Below are positions 14,923-23,061 of a stretch of 38,978 nt of DNA, one piece after another; position 1 is the first letter of the stretch, and every line of letters starts with the position of its first letter. The stretch comes from Cellulomonas persica (GTDB lineage Bacteria; Actinomycetota; Actinomycetes; Actinomycetales; Cellulomonadaceae): contig NZ_BJUA01000020.1 in the NCBI RefSeq assembly GCF_007989825.1, positions 1 to 38,978 on the forward strand, written 5' to 3'. Under the pieces are notes generated by a model. The model worked only from the letters and a program-made list of their open reading frames with translations, did not search any database and was not told the origin of the DNA. Position numbers and translations under genes: made by a program.

Positions 14923-16659
14923 TCAGCAGGTGTCGGTGGCCGGCTCGTCGGCGAACCGCTGCTGGGTCCAGACGAACAGCTCGTCGATCGCGGGTGAGCC
15001 GGGCTCGACCAGCGGCACGTGGTTCAGCCCCGCGTACGTGCGGTAGTCGACGGCGTACCCGGCGTCGCACCGCGCCCGCACGTAGGCGTCCTGGGCGGAG
15101 GTCAGCACCAGCGAGTCCGCCGCACCCTGCCCGACGAGCACGGGCGCGGCGATCGGGCCGCTCGGCACGTTCTGTGCGAGACGGTCGTGCAGCGCGCCGC
15201 GGTCCGGGTCGCCGTCCCAGATGGGCTTGTCGAGGACGAGCGACGAGAGCACCGAGACGAGCACGCCCGGGTCCTCGAGGCACCGCTGCGCCATCTCCCG
15301 CACGAGCGTGCGCGCGGCGGGTCGCACGTACTCGTCGAACGACACGTCCGGGTAGGTGCGGGTGTAGCCCTCGGCGACGTACGCGGCGAACAGCTCGCCG
15401 CCGGTGATGCCGTCGAGGCTGTGCACCAGCGCGGGCAGGTTCGCGGCGGGCGCGAGCGCCGCGACGCCGTCGATCGCGAGCTCGGGCGCGTACGACGACG
15501 CGAGCACCCCCGTCCACAGCGCGGCCGCGCCGCCCTGCGAGTGCCCCCACACCACGGTCTCGTCGGCGAGCGCGACGCCGTCGAGCTGGTGCGCCGCACG
15601 GATCGAGTCGAGCACCGAACGCGCGGTCGCGTCGCCGACGAGGTACGCGTGCGGTCCCTGCGTGCCGAGCCCCACGTAGTCGGTCGCGACCATCGCCCAG
15701 CCGTGCGCCGCGACCTCGTCGGCCACGAACATCGCCCCCGACGACAGGCCGGACTCCAGCACCGACGGCGCGCAGCCGGGCGACGCACCCGTGGTCCCGT
15801 GCGCCCACGTGATGACGTCCGCGGGCCGCGCGTGCTCCCCGACCGCCGACTGCGGCACGAGCACCAGACCCGACGCGACCGCGGGCGTGCGGTCGTCCCG
15901 CGTCGTCGTGAACAGGATCCGCCAGGCCACGACGCCCTCCGGGACGAACTCCGCCTCGAACCGCTCGCTGCGGATCAGCTCCCCCGGCTGCGCGGGCACG
16001 GAGTCGGGCGGGGTGTAGAACGCGTCCGGGCGGTGCGCGCCGCGGTTCAGGCCCACGCTGACGGCCGCGACGACGAGCGCGAGCACCAGCACCGCGACGT
16101 TGCCGCCGAGCCGCCACCGCCCGGCCCGTGCCCGTGCGCGTGGCGGTCGTCGCGCACCGCGGCCCGTGACCGCGCCGACGACCTCGCGCGCACCGAGCAT
16201 CACGACCTTCAGACCGAAGACCAGGCCGACGACGAGCAGCGTCACGTCCGGCCACGCGAGAGCCACGAGCCCCAGCAGCACCGACGCCGCTCCCCCGAGC
16301 CACGCGTTCCAGCGCGCGCTGGATCTCGCGCGCACGCCCGCCAGCACGTCGAGCACGCCGTCCACGACGAGCGCCACACCGACGACGACCGCGAGCACCC
16401 GGATCGTCGGACCGGGCCACCCCACGACGACGACCGCGGCCGCGACGTAGAGCGCACCGGACGCCCAGCGCAGCGCGCCGCCCTCCCGGGCGGCTGTCAC
16501 GAGCTGCGCCACACCCGCTGCGACGAGTCCGACGATCGCTGCGATCAGCAGCACCGCGAGCGACGAGAACGGCCGCAGCGCCAGGAACAGGCCGACGAGC
16601 ACCGCGACGACCCCGAGCACGAGCCGCGCCCACCGCAGCGCGACACGACCCTGGGCCAT
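14923..16659 (-). CDS. Membrane-anchored lipase: HdeD/DUF308-like domain fused to an alpha/beta hydrolase
   Basis: 578 residues from ATG 16659, placed by a leaderless -10 hexamer 6 nt upstream. Residues 1-200 hold seven hydrophobic helices arranged as in HdeD/DUF308 proteins (LVLGVVAVLVGLFLALRPF, AVLLIAAIVGLVAAGVAQLV, VLAVVVGVALVVDGVLDVLA and others). The rest is an alpha/beta hydrolase of the secretory-lipase type: ADVITWAHGTTGASPGCAPS (oxyanion region), GHSQGGAAALW with nucleophile Ser near residue 372, VGQGAADSLVLTSAQDAYV (Asp) and GLNHVPLV (His). An odd helix count with the N-terminus inside would put the hydrolase outside the cell. It would cleave lipid esters. HdeD-type domains are linked to stress tolerance, but their biochemical role is unclear. 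Confidence 0.85.
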   Translation of the reverse strand: MAQGRVALRWARLVLGVVAVLVGLFLALRPFSSLAVLLIAAIVGLVAAGVAQLVTAAREGGALRWASGALYVAAAVVVVGWPGPTIRVLAVVVGVALVVDGVLDVLAGVRARSSARWNAWLGGAASVLLGLVALAWPDVTLLVVGLVFGLKVVMLGAREVVGAVTGRGARRPPRARARAGRWRLGGNVAVLVLALVVAAVSVGLNRGAHRPDAFYTPPDSVPAQPGELIRSERFEAEFVPEGVVAWRILFTTTRDDRTPAVASGLVLVPQSAVGEHARPADVITWAHGTTGASPGCAPSVLESGLSSGAMFVADEVAAHGWAMVATDYVGLGTQGPHAYLVGDATARSVLDSIRAAHQLDGVALADETVVWGHSQGGAAALWTGVLASSYAPELAIDGVAALAPAANLPALVHSLDGITGGELFAAYVAEGYTRTYPDVSFDEYVRPAARTLVREMAQRCLEDPGVLVSVLSSLVLDKPIWDGDPDRGALHDRLAQNVPSGPIAAPVLVGQGAADSLVLTSAQDAYVRARCDAGYAVDYRTYAGLNHVPLVEPGSPAIDELFVWTQQRFADEPATDTC

Positions 16660-16665
16660 GGCGCC

Positions 16666-16671
16666 ACGGTA
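16666..16671 (-). promoter_or_regulatory. -10 hexamer TACCGT for the leaderless lipase gene
   Basis: On the minus strand TACCGT ends 6 nt before ATG 16659. There is no ribosome binding site, which supports a leaderless message. Confidence 0.5.
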
Positions 16672-16818
16672 GCGAGGTATCACGCGCCCGGCGTCGCGCT
16701 CCTCACCCACGCCTGGGCGGCAGGGTCGCCACCCACCGGCTCGTCCCCCACCCCGATCCGCCACCTGCGCGGACGCCGGCACCCCCGCCGGTCCCGCAGA
16801 CGACTCCCGGAGACACCC

Positions 16819-17133
16819 ATGCACTCGACGTACCAGCGCGCGTCCGTGACGCGCGTGCAGAACCGCCCCGGGACGGCGCCCGCGCGCGGCGTGTCCCTCG
16901 CCGACTACGCGCAGGCGCTCGAGGCCCGCTCCGACGGCCGGCGCTACGGCCGCAACAAGGTCAAGGACGTGCCCGGCCAGGCCGTCGTCACGTTCCCGGA
17001 CGGGCGCGTCGAGCGCGTCCCGTTCACGCAGGACACCGTCACGGAGGGTCGCGTCGTGTGGATCCGGACCGCGTGGCGCCGTCGCCGCTCGCGCCGCCCG
17101 CGCTCCGCGACGGTCTTCCAGGTCGCCGACTGA
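16819..17133 (+). CDS. Small basic hypothetical protein
   Basis: 104 residues from an ATG with GGAG 6 nt upstream, divergent from the lipase gene. No family recognised. The N-terminal half is charged and helical (LADYAQALEARSDGRRYGRN). A short beta-like segment follows (GQAVVTFPDGRVERVPFTQD), then an Arg-rich run (AWRRRRSRRPRSATVF), which could bind nucleic acid or simply be disordered. There is no signal peptide or membrane helix. It ends 27 bp before the convergent immunity gene. Confidence 0.65.
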   Translation: MHSTYQRASVTRVQNRPGTAPARGVSLADYAQALEARSDGRRYGRNKVKDVPGQAVVTFPDGRVERVPFTQDTVTEGRVVWIRTAWRRRRSRRPRSATVFQVAD

Positions 17134-17160
17134 TCGCTCCCGCCCGACGCGGCGAGACGC

Positions 17161-17613
17161 TCAGGCGCGCAAGCGCGACGCGGCGCGGGTGAGCTCGTCG
17201 TCCTCCAGGACCGGGTAGTCCGGGTCGTCGGGATCCAGGCGCGACAACGCCTCCCGCAGCACCGCGAGCTCCTGCGGCCGCTGCGCCCAGTACTCGTCGG
17301 GCACGTGCAGCACCGCCATGAGGAGGTCGCCCGGGTAGTGGTCGCCCTCGAGCAGCGGGCGGTAGCGCAGCATGCCGAGCGCGAGCGGGACGGTCGTACC
17401 CAAGGCCACGTGCTGCCCGACGAGCAGGCGCAGGTCCTCGACGGTGAGCTCGCCCAGCGGGACGCGGCGCAGCGCGTGCACGCGGCGCACGGTGCTCGGC
17501 GCGTCGTCGGGCGCCGGCGGCCAGGCCGGACGGTCGACGTCGTCGAGCGTGCTCGACGCGAGCGCCAGGATCTCGGCGGGGATCGGGACCCTCGCCGTGC
17601 CGTCGTCGCTCAT
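17161..17613 (-). CDS. CdiI-like immunity protein (CdiI_3 family)
   Basis: 150 residues from ATG 17613. The middle carries the family core: RRVHALRRVPLGELTVEDLR, then LLVGQHVALGTTVPLALGML and the LLEGDHYPGDLLMAVL/VPDEYW segment. These are typical of proteins annotated as contact-dependent growth inhibition immunity proteins. It is acidic overall. It lies 139 bp downstream of the type-28 toxin gene on the same strand, so it presumably neutralises that toxin in the cytoplasm of producer and kin cells. Cognate pairing is inferred from position and family. Confidence 0.8.
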   Translation of the reverse strand: MSDDGTARVPIPAEILALASSTLDDVDRPAWPPAPDDAPSTVRRVHALRRVPLGELTVEDLRLLVGQHVALGTTVPLALGMLRYRPLLEGDHYPGDLLMAVLHVPDEYWAQRPQELAVLREALSRLDPDDPDYPVLEDDELTRAASRLRA

Positions 17614-17708
17614 CGGGTGCTCCTCGTGGTTCGCCGCGGGGCGGCTCGGTCCTGGTCGTCGCGACGCGGTCGTCGGGCCGCGCGCTCGTCGTGCCGTGTC
17701 TTCGGGGT

Positions 17709-17747
17709 CGTCCGCACTGTCGTCGTCCGCACTGTCGTCCGCACCGT
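17709..17747. repeat. Short tandem repeat between toxin and immunity genes
   Basis: Three degenerate copies of CGTCCGCACTGT (17709-17720, 17724-17735 and 17736-17747, the last CGTCCGCACCGT) in the 139-bp gap just beyond the toxin stop. No hairpin is evident. Variation here could change the spacing between toxin and immunity genes. Confidence 0.6.
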
Positions 17748-17752
17748 CGCCC

Positions 17753-19012
17753 TCACTGCGGCGGCACGAACTGACGGGAGTAGTCCAGCAGCCTCGACGC
17801 CTCGGACAGCTCGTCCTGCGCGGCCTGTCGCGCCTGGTCGGACAGCCGGGAGTCGCCGAGCTGGCGTTTGAGCTGCTCGATCCGGTTGATCAGCCCGCGT
17901 TGGGCGTCGCGGACCTCACCGACGTGGTCCCACGGCCGGCCGTCGGGCTTGCGGGCGACGACCTCGCCGTTCAGCTCACGGCGCGCGGCGTCCAGGTCGC
18001 GGTCGGTCAGGTGCTCCTTCATGCGGTCCGTCTTGGTGCCGGACCGGCCCTGCGACCCGGGCGAGGACGGCTGGCTCGCGCGCTGCTCGAGCACCTCGAC
18101 GCGCGAGTCCCCGGCCGCGTGCTGCGCGAGCGAACCCGCACCCGCCGCCGCCATCCCCGCACCCGCGACGATCCCCGCGGCCGCGACGACGTTGAGCGGC
18201 ACGCCGACGATGGCGCCGACGCCCGTCGCGTCGAGCGCGAGCCCGCCACCCTCGCCGACACCGCTCACGCCCATGAGCAGCAGCCCGCCGAGCAGCAGCG
18301 CCGCGTCGCCCGGGTGGTGGACCATCGCGTTGCCGAACGACGCGAGCCCGTTGACGACCGCGATGCCGACGTCCTGCAGCCCGTTGCCGACCCACTCGGC
18401 CGCGTCGCCGATCGCGTCCCCGACCTCGTCCCAGAAGCTCGGCTCCTCGGGCGCGCCGTCGCGGGCGCGCGCGACGACCCGCTCGGCGGTGTCCCCCGCG
18501 GAACGCACCTGCGCACGCGAGTCGGCCAGGAGGTCCCGAGCGGCCTGGCGTGTGGCCTCGCCCGTGTCCTGGAAGGCCGGCACCGGCGGGGGGACGGGAC
18601 CGCCCGACTGCTCGGCGGCTCGTCGTCGGGCGTCGTGGTCGCGGACCTGCGCGTCGTGCGCCGCACGCGCGTCGACCGTCTGCTGCTCGCCGCGCGCCCA
18701 CAGGTCGATGGCCTCGGACGCCCGGCCCTGCGCCCACTGCAGCGTCGAGGCGTACGTGTCGACCGCGCCCGCCGCGTCCGAGAACGCGTCGGCGGCGTCG
18801 AGCCAGCGCTTGGGCTGCGCCCGGTAGCGCTCGTGGAACGCGTCGGCGGCCTCGCCGCTCCAGCCCGCCTCGGTGTCGATCCGGCGCAGGCCCTGCCCCG
18901 CCGTGTCGAGCGACTCCCCGTAGGCACGCAGCTTCCAGACGAGGTCCGCGAGCGCCGACGGGTCCCCCGGGACCAGAGCCCGGGCGTCGGTCGTCTGCCC
19001 GAGCTCAGTCAT
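17753..19012 (-). CDS. WXG-like secreted polymorphic toxin with C-terminal toxin type 28 domain
   Basis: 419 residues. Residues 1-110 form a WXG100/LXG-like helical hairpin with the W51-S-G53 motif, the type VII (ESX) secretion signal class. A coiled region follows (to about 190), then an unusual Gly/Ala-rich hydrophobic segment at about 215-285 (AALLLGGLLLMGVSG, VVAAAGIVAGAGMAAAGAG) that may insert into target membranes. Residues 326-419 match the polymorphic toxin type 28 domain (RMKEHLTDRDLDAARRELNG, DHVGEVRDAQRGLINRIEQL, ELSEASRLLDYSRQFVP). That family is predicted to be a ribonuclease. A start 31 bp after the small WXG-like gene and a CdiI-like gene downstream give the usual order of partner, effector, immunity. 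Confidence 0.85.
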   Translation of the reverse strand: MTELGQTTDARALVPGDPSALADLVWKLRAYGESLDTAGQGLRRIDTEAGWSGEAADAFHERYRAQPKRWLDAADAFSDAAGAVDTYASTLQWAQGRASEAIDLWARGEQQTVDARAAHDAQVRDHDARRRAAEQSGGPVPPPVPAFQDTGEATRQAARDLLADSRAQVRSAGDTAERVVARARDGAPEEPSFWDEVGDAIGDAAEWVGNGLQDVGIAVVNGLASFGNAMVHHPGDAALLLGGLLLMGVSGVGEGGGLALDATGVGAIVGVPLNVVAAAGIVAGAGMAAAGAGSLAQHAAGDSRVEVLEQRASQPSSPGSQGRSGTKTDRMKEHLTDRDLDAARRELNGEVVARKPDGRPWDHVGEVRDAQRGLINRIEQLKRQLGDSRLSDQARQAAQDELSEASRLLDYSRQFVPPQ

Positions 19013-19042
19013 CGCCCGCCCCCTGTCGTCGGACGACGCCCG

Positions 19043-19369
19043 TCACGGCGCACCCGGGTCGTCGCCCGTCGAGCGTCCGATCACCCCGCGGAACCCGGCG
19101 GCGTGCGCCTCGTCGGTGCCCGAGTACGCCCGCACCACCTCGGCGAGCTGCGTGACGACCGCGTCGACGTCCTTCTCCAGGTTCACCACGCCGATGTCCC
19201 ACCGTCGGCAGAACTGCCCGAGCGTGCCCGCGAGCGCGTCGTGCCCCACCTGGTCCGACGACGGCTCCAGGTCCTCGACGCGCGTCGTCGCCATCTGGTC
19301 CATCGTGTCGAGGATCCCGTTGGCCGCGTCCGAGAGCGCGGTGAGATCGACCGAGAAACCGTCCCCCAT
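19043..19369 (-). CDS. Small WXG100/EspC-like type VII secretion partner
   Basis: 108 residues from ATG 19369, chosen because a TATGCT -10 hexamer lies 7 nt upstream (leaderless); ATG 19381 is the alternative and overlaps the hexamer. The protein is all helical: FSVDLTALSDAANGILDTMD, a short turn, then WDIGVVNLEKDVDAVVTQLA and YSGTDEAHAAGF. This resembles the type VII secretion target (EspC-like, ESX-associated) family, which pairs with WXG-domain effectors to be exported. The toxin gene starts 30 bp downstream. The secretion apparatus (EccC and others) is not in the window. Confidence 0.7.
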   Translation of the reverse strand: MGDGFSVDLTALSDAANGILDTMDQMATTRVEDLEPSSDQVGHDALAGTLGQFCRRWDIGVVNLEKDVDAVVTQLAEVVRAYSGTDEAHAAGFRGVIGRSTGDDPGAP

Positions 19370-19376
19370 GCCAGCG

Positions 19377-19382
19377 AGCATA
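19377..19382 (-). promoter_or_regulatory. -10 hexamer TATGCT of the toxin cassette
   Basis: On the minus strand TATGCT ends 7 nt before ATG 19369. This is probably the promoter of the three-gene type VII toxin cassette. Confidence 0.5.
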
Positions 19383-19504
19383 GGAGCCCACCCCGTGCCC
19401 GCCACCCGTCGGGACAACCCGGTCAGACCGGGACACGCCCTGCCGGGACGGTCACCGCAGGCGACCCGCGACGAGGCGGCGCGCAGCGGGCGAGGCGCCG
19501 CCGC

Positions 19505-19542
19505 GACGTCACGGACGTCACACCCGACATCGGGAACGTCAC
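19505..19542. repeat. ACGTCAC repeats in the divergent region
   Basis: GACGTCAC occurs at 19505-19512 and again at 19514-19521, with AACGTCAC at 19535-19542, in the 264-bp space between the toxin cassette and the chemoreceptor. The ACGT-centred repeats could be regulator sites. I see no further genes in this gap. Confidence 0.3.
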
Positions 19543-19633
19543 CCTGTGCCCGGGTCACATCCCCTCACGCGACGTCGATCGGTCCTTCCGGTAGCCGAAC
19601 CGGGCGACGACGACGGATCAGGGGTGTGCAGGC

Positions 19634-21244
19634 ATGGGTGGCGACACGAGGGACAAGGCAGCAACGGGGCGCGGACGGCGGTCGTTCGCGGACCTGCCGA
19701 TCGCGGCACGCATCGCGTCCGCGGTGGGTGTGGTGGCGGTCGTGGCCGTCACGATGGGCGTGACCGGGTACATGAGCACCAGGAACCTCGAGGAGGGTCA
19801 GCAGGAGCTCTACCAGGAGCGCGTCGTGCCGCTCGTCCTCATCGGCGACATCCAGCGCGAGGTCCAGGGCAGCCGCGCTCGCGCGATGACGCTCGGCTTC
19901 CTCGACGAGGGCGCTCGCGAGGACCAGCTCGCCGAGCTCGACCAGCGCGAGAAGGACGTCCTGGCACTCGTCGAGGACTACGAGCAGTACGCCACCCCGG
20001 ACGCAGGTCCGGCCGCCGTCAAGATCGCCGAGTTCCACGAGTACGTGCGCACGACGTGGCTGGACACGATCGTCAACGACCACGAGGACCTCACGCGCCT
20101 CTACCAGGACGAGTTCTACCCGATGATCGACGCGACGCTCAATCTCATCTCCGACGAGGCGAAGGCGCAGGCCGACCTCGCTGACGAGCTCAACGAGCGG
20201 GGCTACCAGGACGCCAATCGTGCGCAGCTGCTCCTCTTGGTCACGCTCGCGATCGGCATCGTCGTCGCCGCCGTCGTCGTCGTGCTCGTGGTGCGCCAGA
20301 TCACGCACGCGATCACCAAGGTCGGCGACGCGATCGCCGCGCTCCGCAACGGTGACCTGACCGTCGAGCCCGACGTGCACACCGCCGACGAGCTCGGCCG
20401 GATGGCCGACGGGCTCGCCGGTGCCGTCACGACGCTGCGCGAGACCGTCCGGTCGGTCACGAGCTCGTCGGACACCGTCGCCGCCGCCTCCGAGGAGCTC
20501 TCCGCGGCGGGCACCCAGGTCGCCGCGGGAGCCGAGGAGACGTCGGCCCAGTCCGGTGTCGTCGCCGCCGCGGCCGAGCAGGTGTCGCGCAACGTGCAGG
20601 CCGTCGCCGCCGGCGCGGAGCAGATGGGCGCCAGCATCCGCGAGATCGCGCAGAACGCGCACGAGGCCGCCAAGGTCGCCGAGCAGGCCACCACGGTCGC
20701 CGCCGAGACCAACGAGACCGTCGCGAAGCTCGGTGCGAGCTCGCGCGAGATCGGCGACGTCGTCAAGGTCATCACGACCATCGCCGAGCAGACCAACCTG
20801 CTCGCGCTGAACGCGACGATCGAGGCCGCGCGGGCCGGTGAGGCCGGCAAGGGCTTCGCGGTCGTGGCCGGTGAGGTCAAGGAGCTCGCTCAGGAGACCG
20901 CCAGGGCGACCGGGGACATCGCGCGTCGCGTCGAGGCGATCCAGACCGACACCGACGGCGCCGTGGCCGCGATCGAGCAGATCAGCCAGATCATCAGCCA
21001 GATCAACACCTACCAGCTGACCATCGCGTCGGCCGTCGAGGAGCAGACCGCGACGACGAACGAGATGTCGCGCGGCGTGACCGAGGCCGCCACCGGGTCG
21101 AGCGAGATCGCCGGCAACATCACCGGCATCGCGACCGCCGCGGGCACCACCAGCGAGGTCTCGGGTCAGATGCGCTCGGCGATCGACGAGCTCGCGCAGC
21201 TCGCGACCGACCTGCGCACGAAGGTCTCCGTCTTCACCGTCTGA
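19634..21244 (+). CDS. Methyl-accepting chemotaxis protein
   Basis: 536 residues. A short cytoplasmic N-terminus precedes membrane helix 1 (26-46). An extracellular helical sensor of about 150 residues (four-helix-bundle type) follows, then membrane helix 2 (199-220), a HAMP linker ([20 protein letters not shown]) and the long cytoplasmic coiled coil. The CheA/CheW contact tip is [20 protein letters not shown] followed by [15 protein letters not shown], beginning near residue 385, the hallmark of the family. There is no C-terminal NWETF-type pentapeptide. The ligand is unknown; four-helix sensors often detect small molecules. The tail is nearly the same as that of the receptor truncated at base 1, so this strain carries at least two related receptors nearby. 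Confidence 0.95.
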   Translation: MGGDTRDKAATGRGRRSFADLPIAARIASAVGVVAVVAVTMGVTGYMSTRNLEEGQQELYQERVVPLVLIGDIQREVQGSRARAMTLGFLDEGAREDQLAELDQREKDVLALVEDYEQYATPDAGPAAVKIAEFHEYVRTTWLDTIVNDHEDLTRLYQDEFYPMIDATLNLISDEAKAQADLADELNERGYQDANRAQLLLLVTLAIGIVVAAVVVVLVVRQITHAITKVGDAIAALRNGDLTVEPDVHTADELGRMADGLAGAVTTLRETVRSVTSSSDTVAAASEELSAAGTQVAAGAEETSAQSGVVAAAAEQVSRNVQAVAAGAEQMGASIREIAQNAHEAAKVAEQATTVAAETNETVAKLGASSREIGDVVKVITTIAEQTNLLALNATIEAARAGEAGKGFAVVAGEVKELAQETARATGDIARRVEAIQTDTDGAVAAIEQISQIISQINTYQLTIASAVEEQTATTNEMSRGVTEAATGSSEIAGNITGIATAAGTTSEVSGQMRSAIDELAQLATDLRTKVSVFTV

Positions 21245-21260
21245 CGGACCGACGACGTCG

Positions 21261-22151
21261 CTAGACGGGCTGCCGTCCGGCAGCCACCCGCCGGCGCGCA
21301 CGGGCCCGCACGACCCACCAGATCACCCCGCCGACCGTCAGGCCGAACCCGACCACGCCCAGCCCGATCGCGAGGAACACGCCCCCGACCGTCCCGAAGA
21401 CACCCGACATGAACCCCGCGAGGTCGTGGCCCTCGACGAGCACGACCTGCGCGTCGGGCGACGATGCGACCGGCACGGTCAGCGTGTGCTCGCCGGCCGT
21501 CTCGACGCGGAACCCCGCCACGATGAACGCGCGGCTGCCGCCCATCGTCGCGGTGCCGTTCACGCCGGGCGGCTCGGCGGTGACCGACGTGCCGTCCGCG
21601 TGGACGAGCTGCGCCGTCCCCTCGAGCCGCGCGTACTGCTCGCTGGCCGGGACGACGAGGTAGAGGTCGTAGTAGCCGGGCTCGAGCGTCGCGGTCGTCG
21701 TACCCGGGGCGGTGGTCGACGCGACGGACGCCGAGCCCGGGTTGCCGCTGCCGTCGAGCACGCCGAACGGCACGATCGACACGAACGTCCGGACGACGAA
21801 GAACGCGACCACCGCCGTCGCGACCAGCAGCAGCACGCCGATCGTCGTGATCGTGACCGGCCCACGCAGCGACGTCGCGACCGGTCGCTGCGGCACAGCC
21901 GGTCGCGGGCCTCCGTACGGCCCGTACGCCCCCGGCCCCGCCGGGTACCCCTGCCCCCCGTACGGCTGCCCGGCATACGGCTGACCAGCAGAGAGACCCG
22001 GCTGCTGCTGCCCGCCATACGGCTGGCCGGCGGATGGCTGGCCGGGCTGCGGCCGGTCGGCCTGCGGCTGGACCGCGTACGGCTGCGGCCGGCTCGGCGG
22101 CGGTGCCGGCTGCTCACCGGGCTGGTTCGGCTCGTGCGGTGTGACCCCCAT
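21261..22151 (-). CDS. Membrane protein with Pro/Gln/Tyr-rich N-terminus
   Basis: 296 residues from ATG 22151 (TAGGCT hexamer 8 nt upstream, no ribosome binding site). Residues 1-95 are a disordered cytoplasmic tail with repeated GQPYGGQ/AGQPYAGQPYGG units. Membrane helix 1 (TITTIGVLLLVATAVVAFFV) is followed by an extracellular beta-rich domain (TATLEPGYYDLYLVVPA, VNGTATMGGSRAFIVAGFRV) and membrane helix 2 (VGGVFLAIGLGVVGFGLTVG), ending in a basic tail. Similar two-helix proteins with such tails are common and unassigned in actinobacteria. It converges on the chemoreceptor with a 16-bp gap. No function is assigned. Confidence 0.75.
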   Translation of the reverse strand: MGVTPHEPNQPGEQPAPPPSRPQPYAVQPQADRPQPGQPSAGQPYGGQQQPGLSAGQPYAGQPYGGQGYPAGPGAYGPYGGPRPAVPQRPVATSLRGPVTITTIGVLLLVATAVVAFFVVRTFVSIVPFGVLDGSGNPGSASVASTTAPGTTTATLEPGYYDLYLVVPASEQYARLEGTAQLVHADGTSVTAEPPGVNGTATMGGSRAFIVAGFRVETAGEHTLTVPVASSPDAQVVLVEGHDLAGFMSGVFGTVGGVFLAIGLGVVGFGLTVGGVIWWVVRARARRRVAAGRQPV

Positions 22152-22159
22152 GCCGAGCG

Positions 22160-22165
22160 AGCCTA
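22160..22165 (-). promoter_or_regulatory. -10 hexamer TAGGCT upstream of 22151
   Basis: On the minus strand TAGGCT ends 8 nt before the start codon, consistent with a leaderless or nearly leaderless message. Confidence 0.4.
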
Positions 22166-22271
22166 CGGCCCGCGAGCGCGGCAACTGCGGCATCTGGGCC
22201 GATATCGATCCCCACCGTGGCTGCAGCAATGCGTGCAGCCGCCGTGCACTCCGAGGCCACCCACCCTGCAT

Positions 22272-22826
22272 TCATCCCTGCATCGACCCGGAGGCCGTGC
22301 GGCGAGACGCTCGCGCGAGCGCCGAGAGGGGCGCGGGTGAGTGGAGCGGGCGTTGCATGAGGACGACGTCGTAGCCCGGGCGGTCCGTGACGCCGACCGG
22401 CTCGAAGCCCCAGGAGCGGTAGACGTCGTCGAGGTGCGGGTTGGACAGACGGTGGTCGAGGCGCAGCCACGTCACTCCCGCCGCGCGCGCCCGCGCGTCG
22501 GCCCACTCGACGATCGCCCGCCCGAGCCCGGATCCCGACGCGCGGCGGTCGACCATCAGGCCGTGCACGTAGAGCGCGGGCGTGTCCTCGTCGCCCCAGT
22601 ACTCGGGGTCCGTGGCGAGCAGACGGACGGCGGCGACCACGCCCTCGTCGTCCTGCACCACCCACCACTGCCCGTCCGCGACCTGCGCGGCCACACGCTC
22701 GACCGGCACCGACCCGACGGGCCACTGGTCGATCCCGCGCTCGGCCATCCAGTCCTCGAGCGAACGCCGCAGCGCGTGGATCGCCGCGACGTCGTCGGCA
22801 CCCGCCTGCCGTGGATCGATCCCCAT
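22272..22826 (-). CDS. GNAT-family N-acetyltransferase
   Basis: 184 residues from ATG 22826 (TATCGT hexamer 8 nt upstream). A single GNAT domain covers residues 1-160: IDPRQAGADDVAAIHALRRS (first strand and helix), ALYVHGLMVDRRASGSGLGR (strand 4 with acetyl-CoA loop GSGLGRA), LRLDHRLSNPHLDDVYRSWG and FEPVGV at the end. Family members acetylate amines; the substrate is not known. The gene is monocistronic and unrelated in sequence to the acetyltransferase at 281-1174. Confidence 0.87.
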   Translation of the reverse strand: MGIDPRQAGADDVAAIHALRRSLEDWMAERGIDQWPVGSVPVERVAAQVADGQWWVVQDDEGVVAAVRLLATDPEYWGDEDTPALYVHGLMVDRRASGSGLGRAIVEWADARARAAGVTWLRLDHRLSNPHLDDVYRSWGFEPVGVTDRPGYDVVLMQRPLHSPAPLSALARASRRTASGSMQG

Positions 22827-22834
22827 GCCGTCCG

Positions 22835-22840
22835 ACGATA
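22835..22840 (-). promoter_or_regulatory. -10 hexamer TATCGT upstream of 22826
   Basis: On the minus strand TATCGT ends 8 nt before the ATG, with no ribosome binding site, as for other apparently leaderless genes in this window. Confidence 0.4.
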
Positions 22841-23061
22841 CGGACGTCCGCGACGCCACGCGGCCCGACGAGGCCGCGTCAGGTCGGACCCGCCCGCCCC
22901 TCCGCACGGCGAGGCTCGCGGGCGCCTGCCGTTCCGTGCGGGCGCGCGGTGCGGGCGTCGGGCGGTTTGCGTAGCGGTTACCGACGCGGTCCGGCCGGCC
23001 GGGCGCGAGGCTGGACGCGTCGCCCGCACGCTGTCACCCGCGAGGGCGGAAGGGGGCCTCG

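Noticed and set aside
19591..19600. GTAGCCGAAC upstream of the chemoreceptor as a FliA-type -10
   Set aside because: Only six bases resemble the GCCGATAA consensus and no matching -35 element is present.
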